Source: Undibacterium sp. YM2
GTDB taxonomy: Bacteria > Pseudomonadota > Gammaproteobacteria > Burkholderiales > Burkholderiaceae_D
Assembly: GCF_009937975.1 (NCBI RefSeq)
Contig: NZ_AP018441.1
Coordinates: 5,456,001-5,520,000, forward strand
Length of the DNA stretch: 64,000 nucleotides
Direction: 5' to 3'
The notes beneath the pieces are model-generated. The model did not search any database. It was not told where the DNA came from and saw nothing but the letters and a program-made list of their open reading frames with translations. Positions 1 through 8,835 of this stretch are shown here, one piece after another. Position 1 is the first letter of the stretch; every line of letters starts with the position of its first letter. A program made the position numbers and the translations under genes.

Positions 1-334
1 CTTGCTCCAGTTGTTTATAAGCTGGCGTATGTGCCTCGACCATGATGACTTGCGCTGCACCACGGCTGGCGGCTTCAAAACCCAGGGCGCCACTACCTGC
101 GAACAGGTCCAGGCATTGCACGCCTGTCCAGTTACTGTGCAGCAAGTGGTTGAGCCAGTTGAACAGGGTTTCCCGGACGCGGTCTGGCGTAGGGCGTAAC
201 CCCTCGGCATCAACCACGCTGAGCAGGCTGCGCTTCCACGCACCGCCTATGATGCGGACTTGATGGTGTTGACGTTTTACCGGTGTGGCTTTTGCGGCCG
301 CGTTTTTTATTTTTTTATTACTATTTGTTTTCAT
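1..334 (-). CDS. rsmD: 16S rRNA (guanine966-N2)-methyltransferase, N-terminal part
   Basis: Methylates G966 of 16S rRNA in the 30S subunit using S-adenosylmethionine. The visible part starts at an ATG at 334 and runs off the left edge, giving about 111 residues. After a Lys/Asn-rich leader it shows the RsmD signature RIIGG, then RPTPDRVRETLFNWL (around residues 50-64) and the SAM-binding motif LDLFAGSGALGFEA (around 81-94). The catalytic NPPY motif lies outside the window. An overlapping ATG at 339 is in another frame and stops at once. The gene is divergent from ftsY, a common betaproteobacterial arrangement, so 335-442 should hold both promoters. Confidence 0.93.
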   Translation of the reverse strand, partial: MKTNSNKKIKNAAAKATPVKRQHHQVRIIGGAWKRSLLSVVDAEGLRPTPDRVRETLFNWLNHLLHSNWTGVQCLDLFAGSGALGFEAASRGAAQVIMVEAHTPAYKQLEQ

Positions 335-442
335 TGCATGCTTGCTACGGCTAAATCAGTTTATCTTGCGCTGTCTGTTAAAATGGCAGCATTCTAATAT
401 CAGGGCTGGCTATTTTGCCGCCCGCACTCCCAAAATATCCCG

Positions 443-1537
443 ATGTTTAGTTTTTTCAAAAAGAAGCCCAAAGAAGAGGCGCCAGTTGTTGTGGCTGATC
501 CGGCACCGCTAGTCACTGCGCCAGGCAGTCATGAGGCTGTTGTTCCTGCGCCAGCGGCTGAAGTTACGTCACTTGTTACGTCACTTCAGACTCCTGCGCA
601 GGCAGAAGTACTTGCCGCCAAGCCACAAGAACCTGAGCAAAAACGCTCATGGTTAAGCCGCCTGAAAGCCGGGCTGGCCAAAACATCCTCGAATCTTACC
701 ACCCTCTTCATCGGTGCCCGCATTGATGATGATTTGTATGAAGAACTTGAAGCTGCCCTGCTGACCTCGGATGCAGGTGTCGAAGCTACCCAGTTCCTGC
801 TCGATGGCCTGAAGAAAAAGGTCAAGGAAGAAAAGCTGACTGATGCAGAGCAAGTCAAGGCGGCCCTCAAAGCCCTGTTGCTGGAATTGCTGACCCCCTT
901 GCAAAAACCGCTGGAACTGGGTCGTTACCAACCCCTGGTCATGATGATCACCGGTGTCAATGGTGCGGGCAAGACCACCACCATAGGCAAGCTGGCCAAA
1001 CATATGCAAAGCCACCATCAGTCAGTATTGCTGGCTGCGGGCGACACCTTCCGTGCGGCAGCGCGTGAGCAATTGACCATCTGGGGCGAGCGCAATAATG
1101 TCACTGTCATCGCGCAAGAATCCGGCGACCCGGCGGCGGTGGCGTTTGATGCAGTGGCATCTGCCCGCGCCCGTGGTACTGATGTAGTGATGGTGGATAC
1201 AGCAGGCCGCCTGCCTACCCAGTTGCATCTGATGGAAGAACTCAAAAAAATCAAACGCGTCATCGCCAAGGGTATGGATGGTGCACCACAAGAAGTATTG
1301 CTGATCATCGACGGCAACACTGGCCAGAATGCCCTGGCCCAGGTCAAGGCCTTTGACGATGCGCTGCAACTGACTGGCCTGGTCATCACCAAACTTGATG
1401 GCACAGCCAAAGGTGGCGTGCTGGCAGCAATCGCCAAGAACCGCCCTGTGCCCGTGTATTTCATCGGCATAGGCGAGCAGATTGAAGATTTGCAGCCGTT
1501 TAACGCCCAGGAATTTGTTGACGCCCTGCTCAGTTAA
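443..1537 (+). CDS. ftsY: Signal recognition particle receptor FtsY
   Basis: SRP receptor GTPase that docks SRP-ribosome complexes at the inner membrane for co-translational insertion. The protein has 364 residues. It starts MFSFFKKK, a classic FtsY amphipathic start, followed by an Ala/Pro/Val-rich acidic A domain to about residue 65, the four-helix N domain (about 70-150) and the SRP-type G domain. Visible GTPase motifs are GVNGAGKTTT (171-180), GDTFRAAAREQL, DTAGR and TKLDG. The A domain is shorter than in E. coli FtsY (497 aa), as is usual outside the enterics. It heads the ftsY-ftsE-ftsX run; the gap to ftsE is 26 bp. Confidence 0.98.
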   Translation: MFSFFKKKPKEEAPVVVADPAPLVTAPGSHEAVVPAPAAEVTSLVTSLQTPAQAEVLAAKPQEPEQKRSWLSRLKAGLAKTSSNLTTLFIGARIDDDLYEELEAALLTSDAGVEATQFLLDGLKKKVKEEKLTDAEQVKAALKALLLELLTPLQKPLELGRYQPLVMMITGVNGAGKTTTIGKLAKHMQSHHQSVLLAAGDTFRAAAREQLTIWGERNNVTVIAQESGDPAAVAFDAVASARARGTDVVMVDTAGRLPTQLHLMEELKKIKRVIAKGMDGAPQEVLLIIDGNTGQNALAQVKAFDDALQLTGLVITKLDGTAKGGVLAAIAKNRPVPVYFIGIGEQIEDLQPFNAQEFVDALLS

Positions 1538-1563
1538 TTGCTCATAAAAGGTCTAACGCGATC

Positions 1564-2238
1564 ATGATTGAATTTGAACACGTCAGCAAACAGTATTCGC
1601 AAGATGTGTATGCACTCAAAGATGTTTCATTGTCAATTGCCGCCGGTGAATTGATCTTCCTGGCTGGTCCATCTGGTGCAGGTAAATCGACCTTGCTGAA
1701 GATGATTGCAGGCATAGAGAAACCGACGGCGGGGCATGTCAGGGTCAATGGCCAGGACATAGGCAAGCTCAAAACCAGCAGCCTGCCTTATCTGCGCCGC
1801 AAGCTGGGCCTGATTTTGCAAGACCAAAAATTACTGACTGACCGCCATGTGCTGGCGAATGTCATGTTGCCCATCATCGTCACTGGTGCCTCCCATGCTG
1901 AAGCCGAAACTCGCGCCCGCATTGCGCTGGAAAAAGTCGGCCTGCCGGACAAGGCTTATTCCCTGCCGCTGGCATTATCTGGTGGTGAGCAGCAGCGGGT
2001 GGCAATAGCCCGCGCCATTGTCAACCGGCCACAGATCATCCTGGCAGACGAACCTACGGCCTTCCTCGACCGTGATAATGCCAATAAGGTATTGAGTGCG
2101 CTGAAGGCTTTCCAGAGCGCCGGTGTCACCTGCATTATCTCCAGTCATGATGAACAATTTCTCGATCAGGCCAGCCGTGTGATTTACCTGAGCCAGGGCC
2201 AGGTCGTCAGCACCTGGAAATCCTCACTGGCCGCCTGA
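1564..2238 (+). CDS. ftsE: Cell division ATP-binding protein FtsE
   Basis: ATPase of the FtsEX complex, which couples ATP hydrolysis at the Z-ring to activation of septal peptidoglycan hydrolases. The 224 residues match the family length. Walker A is GPSGAGKST (about 36-44), the ABC signature is LSGGEQQR, Walker B is ILADEPTAFLD, and the switch histidine is in SSHDEQF. It opens MIEFEHVSKQY, typical of FtsE. It lies 31 bp before ftsX and is presumably co-transcribed with it. Confidence 0.97.
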   Translation: MIEFEHVSKQYSQDVYALKDVSLSIAAGELIFLAGPSGAGKSTLLKMIAGIEKPTAGHVRVNGQDIGKLKTSSLPYLRRKLGLILQDQKLLTDRHVLANVMLPIIVTGASHAEAETRARIALEKVGLPDKAYSLPLALSGGEQQRVAIARAIVNRPQIILADEPTAFLDRDNANKVLSALKAFQSAGVTCIISSHDEQFLDQASRVIYLSQGQVVSTWKSSLAA

Positions 2239-2269
2239 TCCTGCAGTACAGAATAACAAGGAAGAATTC

Positions 2270-3184
2270 ATGACCAACTGGTTTCGTCAACACTTGTTCG
2301 CCATCAAGAGCGCCTTCGCCCATCTGCGTGGCAGCCCGGGTAATTTCCTCTTCAATGTGCTGGTGGTCGCCATTGCACTGGCGCTACCCATCGCCGGCCT
2401 GACCCTGATAGAAAATATACGTCCCATCTCGTCGCAACTGTCCATAGAACCTGAGATCAGCATCTTCGTCAGCCCGGACACACCGAGGGCAACGGCCACC
2501 GCCTTGTCAATACCGCTGAAGAAATTGCTGAAAGAAAAAAACATCACGGCCAACCTGAACTTCATTCCCAAGGACAAGGCCCTGGCCAGCCTGGAGCAAT
2601 CATCCAACCTGGCGGAAGTCTTGTCTACCCTGGGTGGCAATCCCCTGCCGGACGCCTATGTCTTGTCCATGTCGAATAGTGATGCTGGCAAGATAGAAGC
2701 GCTGGTCGAAGAAATAAAGCAAATGCAGGATGTCGATGTCGTGCAACTTGATTCTGCCTGGGTCAAGCGCCTGGCAGCACTGGTGCAAATCATGCAACTG
2801 GGTCTGATGTTCCTGGCCGCCACTCTGGGTGTGGTGGTGATCGTGGTGGTATTTAATGCCACCCGCCTGCAAGTGATTTCACACAGGGCAGAAATTGCCG
2901 TATCGCGCCTGTTGGGGGCGACCAACAGTTTCATCCACAAGCCTTATTACTATACCGGCGCCTTGCTGGGCCTGCTGGCCGGAGGCCTGGCATTGGGCTT
3001 GATTGCTGCTTCCCTGCAACCCTTGAACAAGGCAATTGCCGAATTTGCTAAATTATATGCCTCAGAATTCCATCTTGTTCCGTTGGGTATCGTACAGAGC
3101 GCCATACTGCTGGCTGTTAGCATGTTGCTTGGCCTGATTGGTGTTTTTCTGTCAGTAAGAAGGCAGTTGGCTAGCGCCAGCTAA
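2270..3184 (+). CDS. ftsX: Cell division permease-like protein FtsX
   Basis: Membrane partner of FtsE that transmits the ATPase state to periplasmic amidase activators. The 304 residues show a cytoplasmic N-terminus, a first TM segment at about 28-48, a periplasmic domain to about 170, and three C-terminal TM segments (about 170-195, 225-250, 265-295). This is the standard FtsX topology. The sequence ISHRAEIAVSRLLGAT before TM3 matches the conserved FtsX loop. A ribosome-binding site AAGGAAG precedes the ATG. The gene ends the fts run; no convincing terminator follows it directly. Confidence 0.96.
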   Translation: MTNWFRQHLFAIKSAFAHLRGSPGNFLFNVLVVAIALALPIAGLTLIENIRPISSQLSIEPEISIFVSPDTPRATATALSIPLKKLLKEKNITANLNFIPKDKALASLEQSSNLAEVLSTLGGNPLPDAYVLSMSNSDAGKIEALVEEIKQMQDVDVVQLDSAWVKRLAALVQIMQLGLMFLAATLGVVVIVVVFNATRLQVISHRAEIAVSRLLGATNSFIHKPYYYTGALLGLLAGGLALGLIAASLQPLNKAIAEFAKLYASEFHLVPLGIVQSAILLAVSMLLGLIGVFLSVRRQLASAS

Positions 3185-3520
3185 ATTTTTGACACCTGTC
3201 TCACAATAAATTGACTGCTGTTTCGTCTCCATAGTGCTGACCGCAGTGTTTGGCAATATCTGGCACCATGGCATCAGCCTGCACATCCAGGTTTTGCAAC
3301 AGGCTTTTACAATTTGCATCGAATTGATTGCAACTTTCCACCCAGGCGTCTATCTAAGCACTATATATGCTGTAAATGAATGCTTGTTTTTCAATAGATT
3401 TATTTGATGAACTTCATAGAATCTGAGTATTAGCACTCTTCTCAAGAGAGTGCTAATATAGGAACTTGAAAGTGCCAAAAGGAGTAATTGATACTCTTAA
3501 GGCAGCAATAAGGAGGAAAA
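3185..3520 (+). other. rpoH upstream region (no gene)
   Basis: This gap between ftsX and rpoH has no credible coding sequence. It carries the CIRCE operator (3430-3456) and a strong rpoH ribosome-binding site, AAGGAGG, at about 3510-3516. A possible sigma-70-type promoter is TTGATG (3404-3409), an 18-bp spacer, then TATTAG (3428-3433). Its -10 would overlap the CIRCE left arm, so HrcA binding would block it. The promoter matches only 4 of 6 positions in each hexamer and is tentative. The first 200 bases show nothing I can name. Confidence 0.5.
3430..3456. promoter_or_regulatory. CIRCE element (HrcA operator) upstream of rpoH
   Basis: The sequence is TTAGCACTC, nine bases, GAGTGCTAA. It matches the CIRCE consensus exactly, with 9-bp perfect arms and the canonical 9-bp spacer. 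CIRCE is bound by the heat-shock repressor HrcA and classically sits before groESL or hrcA-dnaK. Here it lies 64 bp before the rpoH start, which implies that the sigma-32 gene is itself HrcA-repressed. From memory, comparative-genomics work has reported CIRCE before rpoH in some betaproteobacteria. Confidence 0.93.
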
Positions 3521-4417
3521 ATGGCAACTACATCGACACAATTGATCCCTGCAACCGACAGCACAGCGCTGGCTCTAGGCTTTAGTGGCACGCTGGGTAA
3601 TATTGATGCCTATATCTCTGCAGTCAACCGTCTGCCCATGCTCACGCATGAAGAAGAAATTGACTACGCTAAAAAATTGCGTGATGACAATGACCTGGCT
3701 GCCGCTCAGCAACTGGTTATGTCGCATCTGCGCCTGGTAGTTTCCATCGCCCGCGGTTACCTCGGCTATGGCCTGCCGCATGCAGACTTGATTCAGGAAG
3801 GCAATATCGGCCTGATGAAAGCCGTCAAACGCTTTGATCCTGACCAGGGCGTGCGCCTGGTATCCTATGCAATGCACTGGATCAAGGCTGAAATGCATGA
3901 GTACATTTTGAAAAACTGGCGCCTGGTCAAAGTAGCAACGACCAAAGCCCAGCGCAAACTGTTCTTTAACCTGCGCAGCCATAAAGAAGGCCTGGACGCG
4001 ATGACACCTAAGCAGATTGATGCCCTGGCATCAACACTGGATGTCAAACGCGAAGAAGTCATAGAAATGGAAATGCGTTTGTCCGGTCACGATATCGCCC
4101 TGGATGCACCGACGGATGATGATGATGAGAAATTTGCTCCCATCGCTTATCTGAAGACTGAATCTGACGAGCCTACCCGTGTGCTGGAAACGCGCCAGTA
4201 TGACCGTCTGCAAAGCGAAGGCCTGGAATCTGCATTGTCCAAGCTGGATGCGCGCTCACGCCACATCATAGAATCACGCTGGCTGAAGAATGATGATGGT
4301 ACAGGTGCCACCCTGCATGAACTGGCTGACGAATACGGTGTTTCTGCCGAGCGTATACGCCAGATCGAAAGCGCAGCCCTGAAGAAAATGAAGGGCAGCC
4401 TCAGCAGTTTTGCATAA
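3521..4417 (+). CDS. rpoH: RNA polymerase heat-shock sigma factor RpoH (sigma-32)
   Basis: Directs transcription of chaperone and protease genes under heat stress. It has 298 residues, slightly longer than E. coli RpoH (284). Region 2 contains DLIQEGNIGLMKAVKRFDP (about 89-107) and the -10 recognition segment VSYAMHWIKAEMHEYIL. The RpoH box QRKLFFNLR (144-152) separates it from other group 3 sigmas. Region 4 ends with a helix-turn-helix containing LADEYGVSAERIRQIE. The ATG has a near-perfect Shine-Dalgarno AAGGAGGAAAA. An HrcA operator lies upstream and a hairpin terminator follows 24 bp after the stop. Confidence 0.98.
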   Translation: MATTSTQLIPATDSTALALGFSGTLGNIDAYISAVNRLPMLTHEEEIDYAKKLRDDNDLAAAQQLVMSHLRLVVSIARGYLGYGLPHADLIQEGNIGLMKAVKRFDPDQGVRLVSYAMHWIKAEMHEYILKNWRLVKVATTKAQRKLFFNLRSHKEGLDAMTPKQIDALASTLDVKREEVIEMEMRLSGHDIALDAPTDDDDEKFAPIAYLKTESDEPTRVLETRQYDRLQSEGLESALSKLDARSRHIIESRWLKNDDGTGATLHELADEYGVSAERIRQIESAALKKMKGSLSSFA

Positions 4418-4440
4418 TCAAAACAGGCTGCAGCAATGAA

Positions 4441-4470
4441 AAAGGCACTCGCAAGAGTGCCTTTTGTTTT
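4441..4470 (+). terminator. Rho-independent terminator of rpoH
   Basis: Perfect 10-bp stem AAAGGCACTC / GAGTGCCTTT with a GCAA tetraloop, followed by TGTTTT. Confidence 0.9.
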
Positions 4471-4591
4471 ATCCAGCGTGCTTTGTGGCCGTTTTTGTGG
4501 CCGAGCGTTGGCTATCCGAGGTCGGTTTCGCGGTCAATTTTGCCGCTCATTTCGTGACATGAGTGCCGTCTGCTTTGTATTCTCTGTCGCT

Positions 4592-5173
4592 TTACTTCAG
4601 CAGGATTTTCAAATCATGGGCAACAGCTTCTGCCCCCTGGCCATGGCGCAGGAATAAGCGTATGCGCCCCTGAGGATCAAATACATAGCTGCCCGCCGTA
4701 TGGTCCATGGTATAGCTGCCGGGTGTTTTGCCTTCTACCTTTTGATAAAACACCTTGAATTCTTTGGCTACCTTGGCCGTTGCAGCGGCATCGCCATACA
4801 AGCCCAGGAAGCGCTTGTCAAAATTGGGGACGTAGTTGGCCAGCAAGGTCTGGGTATCGCGTTCAGTGTCCAGGGTCACAAACAGCACCTGCACCTTGTC
4901 CGCATCCGTGCCCAGTAATTTCATGACATTGGCCATTTCCACCATGGTGGTCGGACAGACATCCGGGCACTGGGTATAGCCAAAAAAGATCACTACCGCC
5001 TTGCCCTTGAAGTCTGCCAGCGTACGTGCCTTGCCATTATGATCTGTCAACGCAAAGTCTTTGGCGTAATCGAGGCCGGTCAGGTCAGTGTTATTGAATT
5101 TTTCCTGGGCCGGGGCGCAAGCAAGCAGGCTCAACGCCATCAGCATACTGGCCATGTGCTTCAGAATTTTCAT
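4592..5173 (-). CDS. SCO1/SenC copper chaperone lipoprotein for cytochrome c oxidase
   Basis: Thioredoxin-fold copper chaperone that helps metallate the CuA site of oxidase subunit II at the periplasmic face of the inner membrane. The 193 residues start with a lipoprotein signal ending LSLLAC (Cys18 lipidated). The copper-binding motif CPDVCP is at about 74-79, and the distal ligand histidine is in [10 protein letters not shown]. The gene ends a minus-strand assembly operon; its ATG overlaps the ctaB stop by 4 bp (5170-5173), indicating translational coupling. Confidence 0.95.
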   Translation of the reverse strand: MKILKHMASMLMALSLLACAPAQEKFNNTDLTGLDYAKDFALTDHNGKARTLADFKGKAVVIFFGYTQCPDVCPTTMVEMANVMKLLGTDADKVQVLFVTLDTERDTQTLLANYVPNFDKRFLGLYGDAAATAKVAKEFKVFYQKVEGKTPGSYTMDHTAGSYVFDPQGRIRLFLRHGQGAEAVAHDLKILLK

Positions 5174-6054
5174 AGCTTGATATAGTGATCAATCAACAAG
5201 GCTGCAAACAGCAGGGACAGGTAAATAATGGAATAGGCAAACGTCTTGCGCGCCAGCACGTCATCATAGTGCTTGTAAATACGCCATGCATACCAAAGGA
5301 AAATCAGACCCAGGATAATCGCGCTGACCAGATAAATCAGGCCACTCATATGTACCGCATAGGGCAGCATGGTGGTAGCAAACAGAGCAATGGTATACAG
5401 CCAGATATGGAAGCGGGTAAATTCAAGGCCATGGGTAATTGGCAACATCGGCAGGCCGGAACGCGCGTAATCGTCGCGCCTGTACATTGCCAGCGCCCAG
5501 AAATGCGGTGGTGTCCAGACAAAAATGATCAATACCAGCAACCAGGCCTGCATAGGCACATCGTTTGCGACAGCTGCCCAGCCCAGTGCTGGTGGCATGG
5601 CACCTGACAAACCACCAATGACGATATTTTGTGGTGTCGCCGGTTTCAGGATGATGGTGTAAATGACGGCATAGCCAACGAAAGTGACGAAGGTCAGCCA
5701 CATGGTCAGCGGATTGACCATGGTATACAAGACCCACATGCCCATGCCACCGATGACGCCGGAGAATACCAGAGTCTGCGGCACCGTAATCTCACCCTGG
5801 GCTGTTGCACGGCGTGCAGTTCTTGCCATGCGAGAATCAATTTCTTTTTCCACCAGGCAATTTACTGCGAAAGCAGCACCTGCCAGCAGCCAGATACCTA
5901 CGGTGGCAGCGACGACTACGCGCCAGGCAGGCAACTCCGGTGTCGCCAGGAACATGCCGATGACGGCGCAAAATACCGCGAGCTGGGTCACACGGGGCTT
6001 GGTCAAAGCCCAGTACTGAGCCAGTCGGTTGGAAGGCAAACTTAAAGTGGTCAT
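5170..6054 (-). CDS. ctaB: Protoheme IX farnesyltransferase (heme O synthase)
   Basis: UbiA-superfamily prenyltransferase that adds a farnesyl tail to heme B, giving heme O for the aa3 oxidase. It has 294 residues and about nine TM helices. The polyprenyl-diphosphate site is [15 protein letters not shown] (about 63-77), a heme O synthase version of the NxxxD motif. A second conserved loop is [17 protein letters not shown]. It overlaps the ctaA stop by 4 bp and the SCO1 start by 4 bp, so all three are probably on one transcript. Confidence 0.97.
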   Translation of the reverse strand: MTTLSLPSNRLAQYWALTKPRVTQLAVFCAVIGMFLATPELPAWRVVVAATVGIWLLAGAAFAVNCLVEKEIDSRMARTARRATAQGEITVPQTLVFSGVIGGMGMWVLYTMVNPLTMWLTFVTFVGYAVIYTIILKPATPQNIVIGGLSGAMPPALGWAAVANDVPMQAWLLVLIIFVWTPPHFWALAMYRRDDYARSGLPMLPITHGLEFTRFHIWLYTIALFATTMLPYAVHMSGLIYLVSAIILGLIFLWYAWRIYKHYDDVLARKTFAYSIIYLSLLFAALLIDHYIKL

Positions 6055-7142
6055 GATCTATCTTTGGCAGCGGCAAGGCTCACATGCCTTATGCGGTAGT
6101 TTAACATGGTCAGCAAAAGCACGAGCATGGCAGCCATCCCATTATGCAAAACTGCCAGCAGCAAAGGCCAGGAAAAAAAGACGGTAGAAATGCCGATGAT
6201 GAATTGGGCAATAATGGCGAGCAGGATGTTACGGCCCAGTTTCTCCAGCCCGGCAATCTTGCGCGCCCTGAGCGCGGCCCACAGACAGACTGCGACTACC
6301 AGCAAGGCAAAGTTCCTGTGCACCCAGTGTATGGCAACCAGGGCATTGAAAGGCAGGTAATCACCATTTACAGTCTGGCCGAGCTGGCGCCACAGGCTGA
6401 AACCATGTTCAAAGTCCATCGCCGGTATGACCTGGCCATTGCACATGGGGTAGTCCTGGCAAGCCAGGGCAGCATAGTTAGTACTTACCCAACCACCCAG
6501 ACTGATTTGCACAAACACCAGCACTAAAGCCAGGCTGGCTGGCCATAGCATGCGCCTGCCATCGGCGGCAGCAATGCTGCGGCCCGGCAGCGAGCTGCTT
6601 TGCTGTTCCAGGCTGGCACTGAGCAGTGCCAGCAAACCCATGCCGAGGATGAGGTGAGTGGTCACTATGACGGGTTGCAGCTTGAGGGTGACAGTCCAGG
6701 CGCCGAATGCACCTTGCAGGCAAACAAAGAACAGCAGGAAGGTGGCCAGCCAGGGACTGCTTGCAAGCTGGCGGCGGCGTACCCAAGCGATCGCCATCTG
6801 GGCAATAATCAGTATGCCCACACTCATCGCCAGATAGCGGTGCACCATTTCTATCCAGGCTTTTTGTAAAGTCACGGGGCCAGTTGGCATGGCAATTTCT
6901 GCCGCCTTGATCGCGGCATGGGATTGCAAGGGGTTGGACTGACCATAGCAACCCGGCCAGTCCGGGCAACCCAGACCAGAATCTGTCAGGCGGGTGAATG
7001 CGCCAAACATGATGAGCTCAAAAGTCAGGGTGACAGTGACCGCAATGAGCTTGCGGTATTTATTCTTTTCCCTGGACAGGAATACCATAGCCGCCGGTAT
7101 TACCGCGACCATCAGTGCTGTCAATGCTATCTGCAACCACAT
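6051..7142 (-). CDS. ctaA: Heme A synthase (COX15/CtaA)
   Basis: Oxidises the C8 methyl of heme O to the formyl of heme A. The 363 residues form about eight TM helices in the duplicated four-helix-bundle architecture. Conserved features are [19 protein letters not shown] near the N-terminus, the heme-ligating histidines in VHRYLA, TTHL and HWVHRN, and a second Cys pair in [13 protein letters not shown]. It is coupled to ctaB by a 4-bp overlap and lies 9 bp after the SCO-like gene upstream. Confidence 0.96.
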   Translation of the reverse strand: MWLQIALTALMVAVIPAAMVFLSREKNKYRKLIAVTVTLTFELIMFGAFTRLTDSGLGCPDWPGCYGQSNPLQSHAAIKAAEIAMPTGPVTLQKAWIEMVHRYLAMSVGILIIAQMAIAWVRRRQLASSPWLATFLLFFVCLQGAFGAWTVTLKLQPVIVTTHLILGMGLLALLSASLEQQSSSLPGRSIAAADGRRMLWPASLALVLVFVQISLGGWVSTNYAALACQDYPMCNGQVIPAMDFEHGFSLWRQLGQTVNGDYLPFNALVAIHWVHRNFALLVVAVCLWAALRARKIAGLEKLGRNILLAIIAQFIIGISTVFFSWPLLLAVLHNGMAAMLVLLLTMLNYRIRHVSLAAAKDRS

Positions 7143-7151
7143 GATTATTGT

Positions 7152-7757
7152 TTAACCTATCGCTGACGCACGCAATAATTTGCTGAGGTCTTTTTTAATC
7201 TTGTTGGCATCTGCATTTTTTTGGTAACGCATCATCAGATTGCCTAGCGGATCTATGAGGTAAATATGGTCGCTGATCTGGGTATCGCTCTCGGTCGGCA
7301 ACCAGGCCTTGAGGGCGGCAGGATCAACCTTCAGCATGCGGGCCCCATCATGCTGGCGTATCAACATGGTATCGATGGGAGCATCGTCGGTGATCAGCCA
7401 GACGCGCTCTATCCTGTCCATTTCCTTGCCCTGGGCGGTGCGCAACTGGCGGATATCATACATTCTTTTCTGGCAAGCCTCGGCGCAGGCACCGCTATCT
7501 ACCTGCAGCATCAGCCATTTGCCTTTATAGGCTTCCAGACCAATCACGGGATCAGTCGCCGCCGCACCCAGCAGATGCCCGGCCAGCTTGGGCATGGGGT
7601 AGTTGCGCGGATCAAGTATGGTGCCGTAATTGGTGCGGCCCTCAGGCTTGATGACATAGTAGGTCAGGTAAGAAAAAACCATGGGGGCAGCACAGACTGC
7701 CAGCACCATCAATAATTTCCAGCGACCACGCGACTTTTGCTTTTCAGTTTTTTCCAC
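7152..7757 (-). CDS. SCO-like membrane-anchored protein of the oxidase assembly operon
   Basis: Function not established. From a GTG at 7757 it has about 201 residues: a basic cytoplasmic start, one TM segment (about residues 16-33), then a periplasmic domain. That domain aligns by eye with SCO1. SGACAEACQKRMYD sits where SCO1 has its CPxxCP loop, keeping the C-x3-C spacing but losing the prolines. DHIYLIDPLGNLMMRY matches the SCO1 [13 protein letters not shown] region, including the distal His. A TTG at 7778 is an alternative start; neither has a clear Shine-Dalgarno. The start lies inside the SURF1 3' end (7744), so the two are coupled. A copper or disulfide role in oxidase assembly is an inference from position and motif. 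Confidence 0.72.
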   Translation of the reverse strand: MEKTEKQKSRGRWKLLMVLAVCAAPMVFSYLTYYVIKPEGRTNYGTILDPRNYPMPKLAGHLLGAAATDPVIGLEAYKGKWLMLQVDSGACAEACQKRMYDIRQLRTAQGKEMDRIERVWLITDDAPIDTMLIRQHDGARMLKVDPAALKAWLPTESDTQISDHIYLIDPLGNLMMRYQKNADANKIKKDLSKLLRASAIG

Positions 7758-8457
7758 GACGAAATCCAGTAACAACAAAAAATAAGAAGGCCATCAGAGC
7801 CAGTGCATACCATTGAAAGGCATAGCCCCTGTGCTTGTCAGCACCCGCCGAAGGCATCGGCCATTCGCGCGAGAGACCATCGTTTTCCAAAGAAGTTTGT
7901 TCCAGCACAAAGGGATAAAAATCCCAGCGCGTCTGTTTTGCCAATGCTTCAACATCGATATTTTGCAGCAGGCTGCCAGGTTTGACCGCCTCGGCCTGGC
8001 CGAGTTGCATTACCCGCTCCAACCTGTCCCTGAGTATACCTTCCAGCATGACTTGACCGCCTGGAACCGGAATATCCGGCACATGCATCCTGTCACGCGC
8101 ATCACGCGGGTGCCAGCCGCGGGCGATCAGGACATACTTGCTGCTATTGGCCAGTTTGAAAGGCATCAGCACATACAAACCTGCTTTTCCCTGCAGGGGA
8201 CGGTTATCCAGATACAAGGGCCATTCGCGTATGAATTGCCCGCTGACTTGCAGCTTGCGAAACGCCAGCAACTGTCCAGGCGGCGTTTGCGCATTCAATG
8301 CCAGCGCAGGCAAATGCTGGCGCTCGGCCATTTCCGCTGCCAGCGTTTCTTTTTCCTCTGCCCTGTGGGTCTGCCATTGCGCCAAAGCGATGCCCAGGCT
8401 GATCAACAGCAGGCTGGCGATAAACGGAATCAGTCGGAAGCGGAAGGAAATAGGCAT
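7744..8457 (-). CDS. SURF1-family cytochrome c oxidase assembly protein
   Basis: Inner-membrane factor for aa3 oxidase maturation, probably heme A insertion into subunit I. The 237 residues have the SURF1 layout of two terminal TM helices (about 8-26 and 210-230) around a periplasmic domain. Conserved pieces are RKLQVSGQF, YLDNRPLQGKAGLYVLMPF and ARGWHPRDARDR. It is the first gene of the minus-strand run SURF1, SCO-like, ctaA, ctaB, SCO1. It diverges from the DUF2909 gene across 61 bp that must hold both promoters. Confidence 0.93.
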   Translation of the reverse strand: MPISFRFRLIPFIASLLLISLGIALAQWQTHRAEEKETLAAEMAERQHLPALALNAQTPPGQLLAFRKLQVSGQFIREWPLYLDNRPLQGKAGLYVLMPFKLANSSKYVLIARGWHPRDARDRMHVPDIPVPGGQVMLEGILRDRLERVMQLGQAEAVKPGSLLQNIDVEALAKQTRWDFYPFVLEQTSLENDGLSREWPMPSAGADKHRGYAFQWYALALMAFLFFVVTGFRRGKN

Positions 8458-8518
8458 TCAGGTATTAAGGTATTACAATGCAGGAGTCGATCAATTAAAG
8501 TATCAACAATAACCGAGT

Positions 8519-8719
8519 ATGAAAATTCTTGTCGCCATCGCTTTTTTCCTTATCCTGTTCAGCCTGGGGTCTGCCCTGGTTTATCTGATGAAAGACAAGG
8601 GAAAAAGCAATCGTACGGTCAAGGCACTGGCCTTCAGGGTGGGGTTTTCCATCACGCTGTTTTTGCTGATCCTGCTGGCCAACCATTTTGGCTTGATACA
8701 ACCTACCGGTATCAGGTAA
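8519..8719 (+). CDS. Twin-transmembrane DUF2909-family protein
   Basis: A 66-residue protein with two TM helices (about 2-22 and 41-60) joined by a short basic loop containing KDKGKSNRTVKALAFR. It looks like the DUF2909 family, whose genes commonly sit beside proteobacterial cytochrome c oxidase genes. Function unknown; an oxidase-linked role is inferred only from position, between SURF1 and ctaE. It is the only plus-strand gene in the oxidase region and is followed by a shared bidirectional hairpin. Confidence 0.8.
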   Translation: MKILVAIAFFLILFSLGSALVYLMKDKGKSNRTVKALAFRVGFSITLFLLILLANHFGLIQPTGIR

Positions 8720-8787
8720 GTCCGTCCCGGATTTCAGGGACGTAAGGGTTCTAACACTACCAGCTATTCAGGCATTTCCATATATGT

Positions 8788-8820
8788 AAAAAAGCCGCAC
8801 TAACTGTGCGGCTTTTTTTA
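8788..8820. terminator. Bidirectional terminator between the DUF2909 gene and ctaE
   Basis: Stem GCCGCAC / GTGCGGC with loop TAACT, flanked by an A6 run on the left and a T7 run on the right. It can terminate the plus-strand DUF2909 transcript and the minus-strand oxidase operon. Confidence 0.88.
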
Positions 8821-8835
8821 CGCTACTGCTTGCTA

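Noticed and set aside
7813..8745. A 310-codon plus-strand frame over SURF1 and the DUF2909 gene
   Set aside because: Antisense shadow of SURF1; no family features and it overlaps a better-supported plus-strand gene in another frame.
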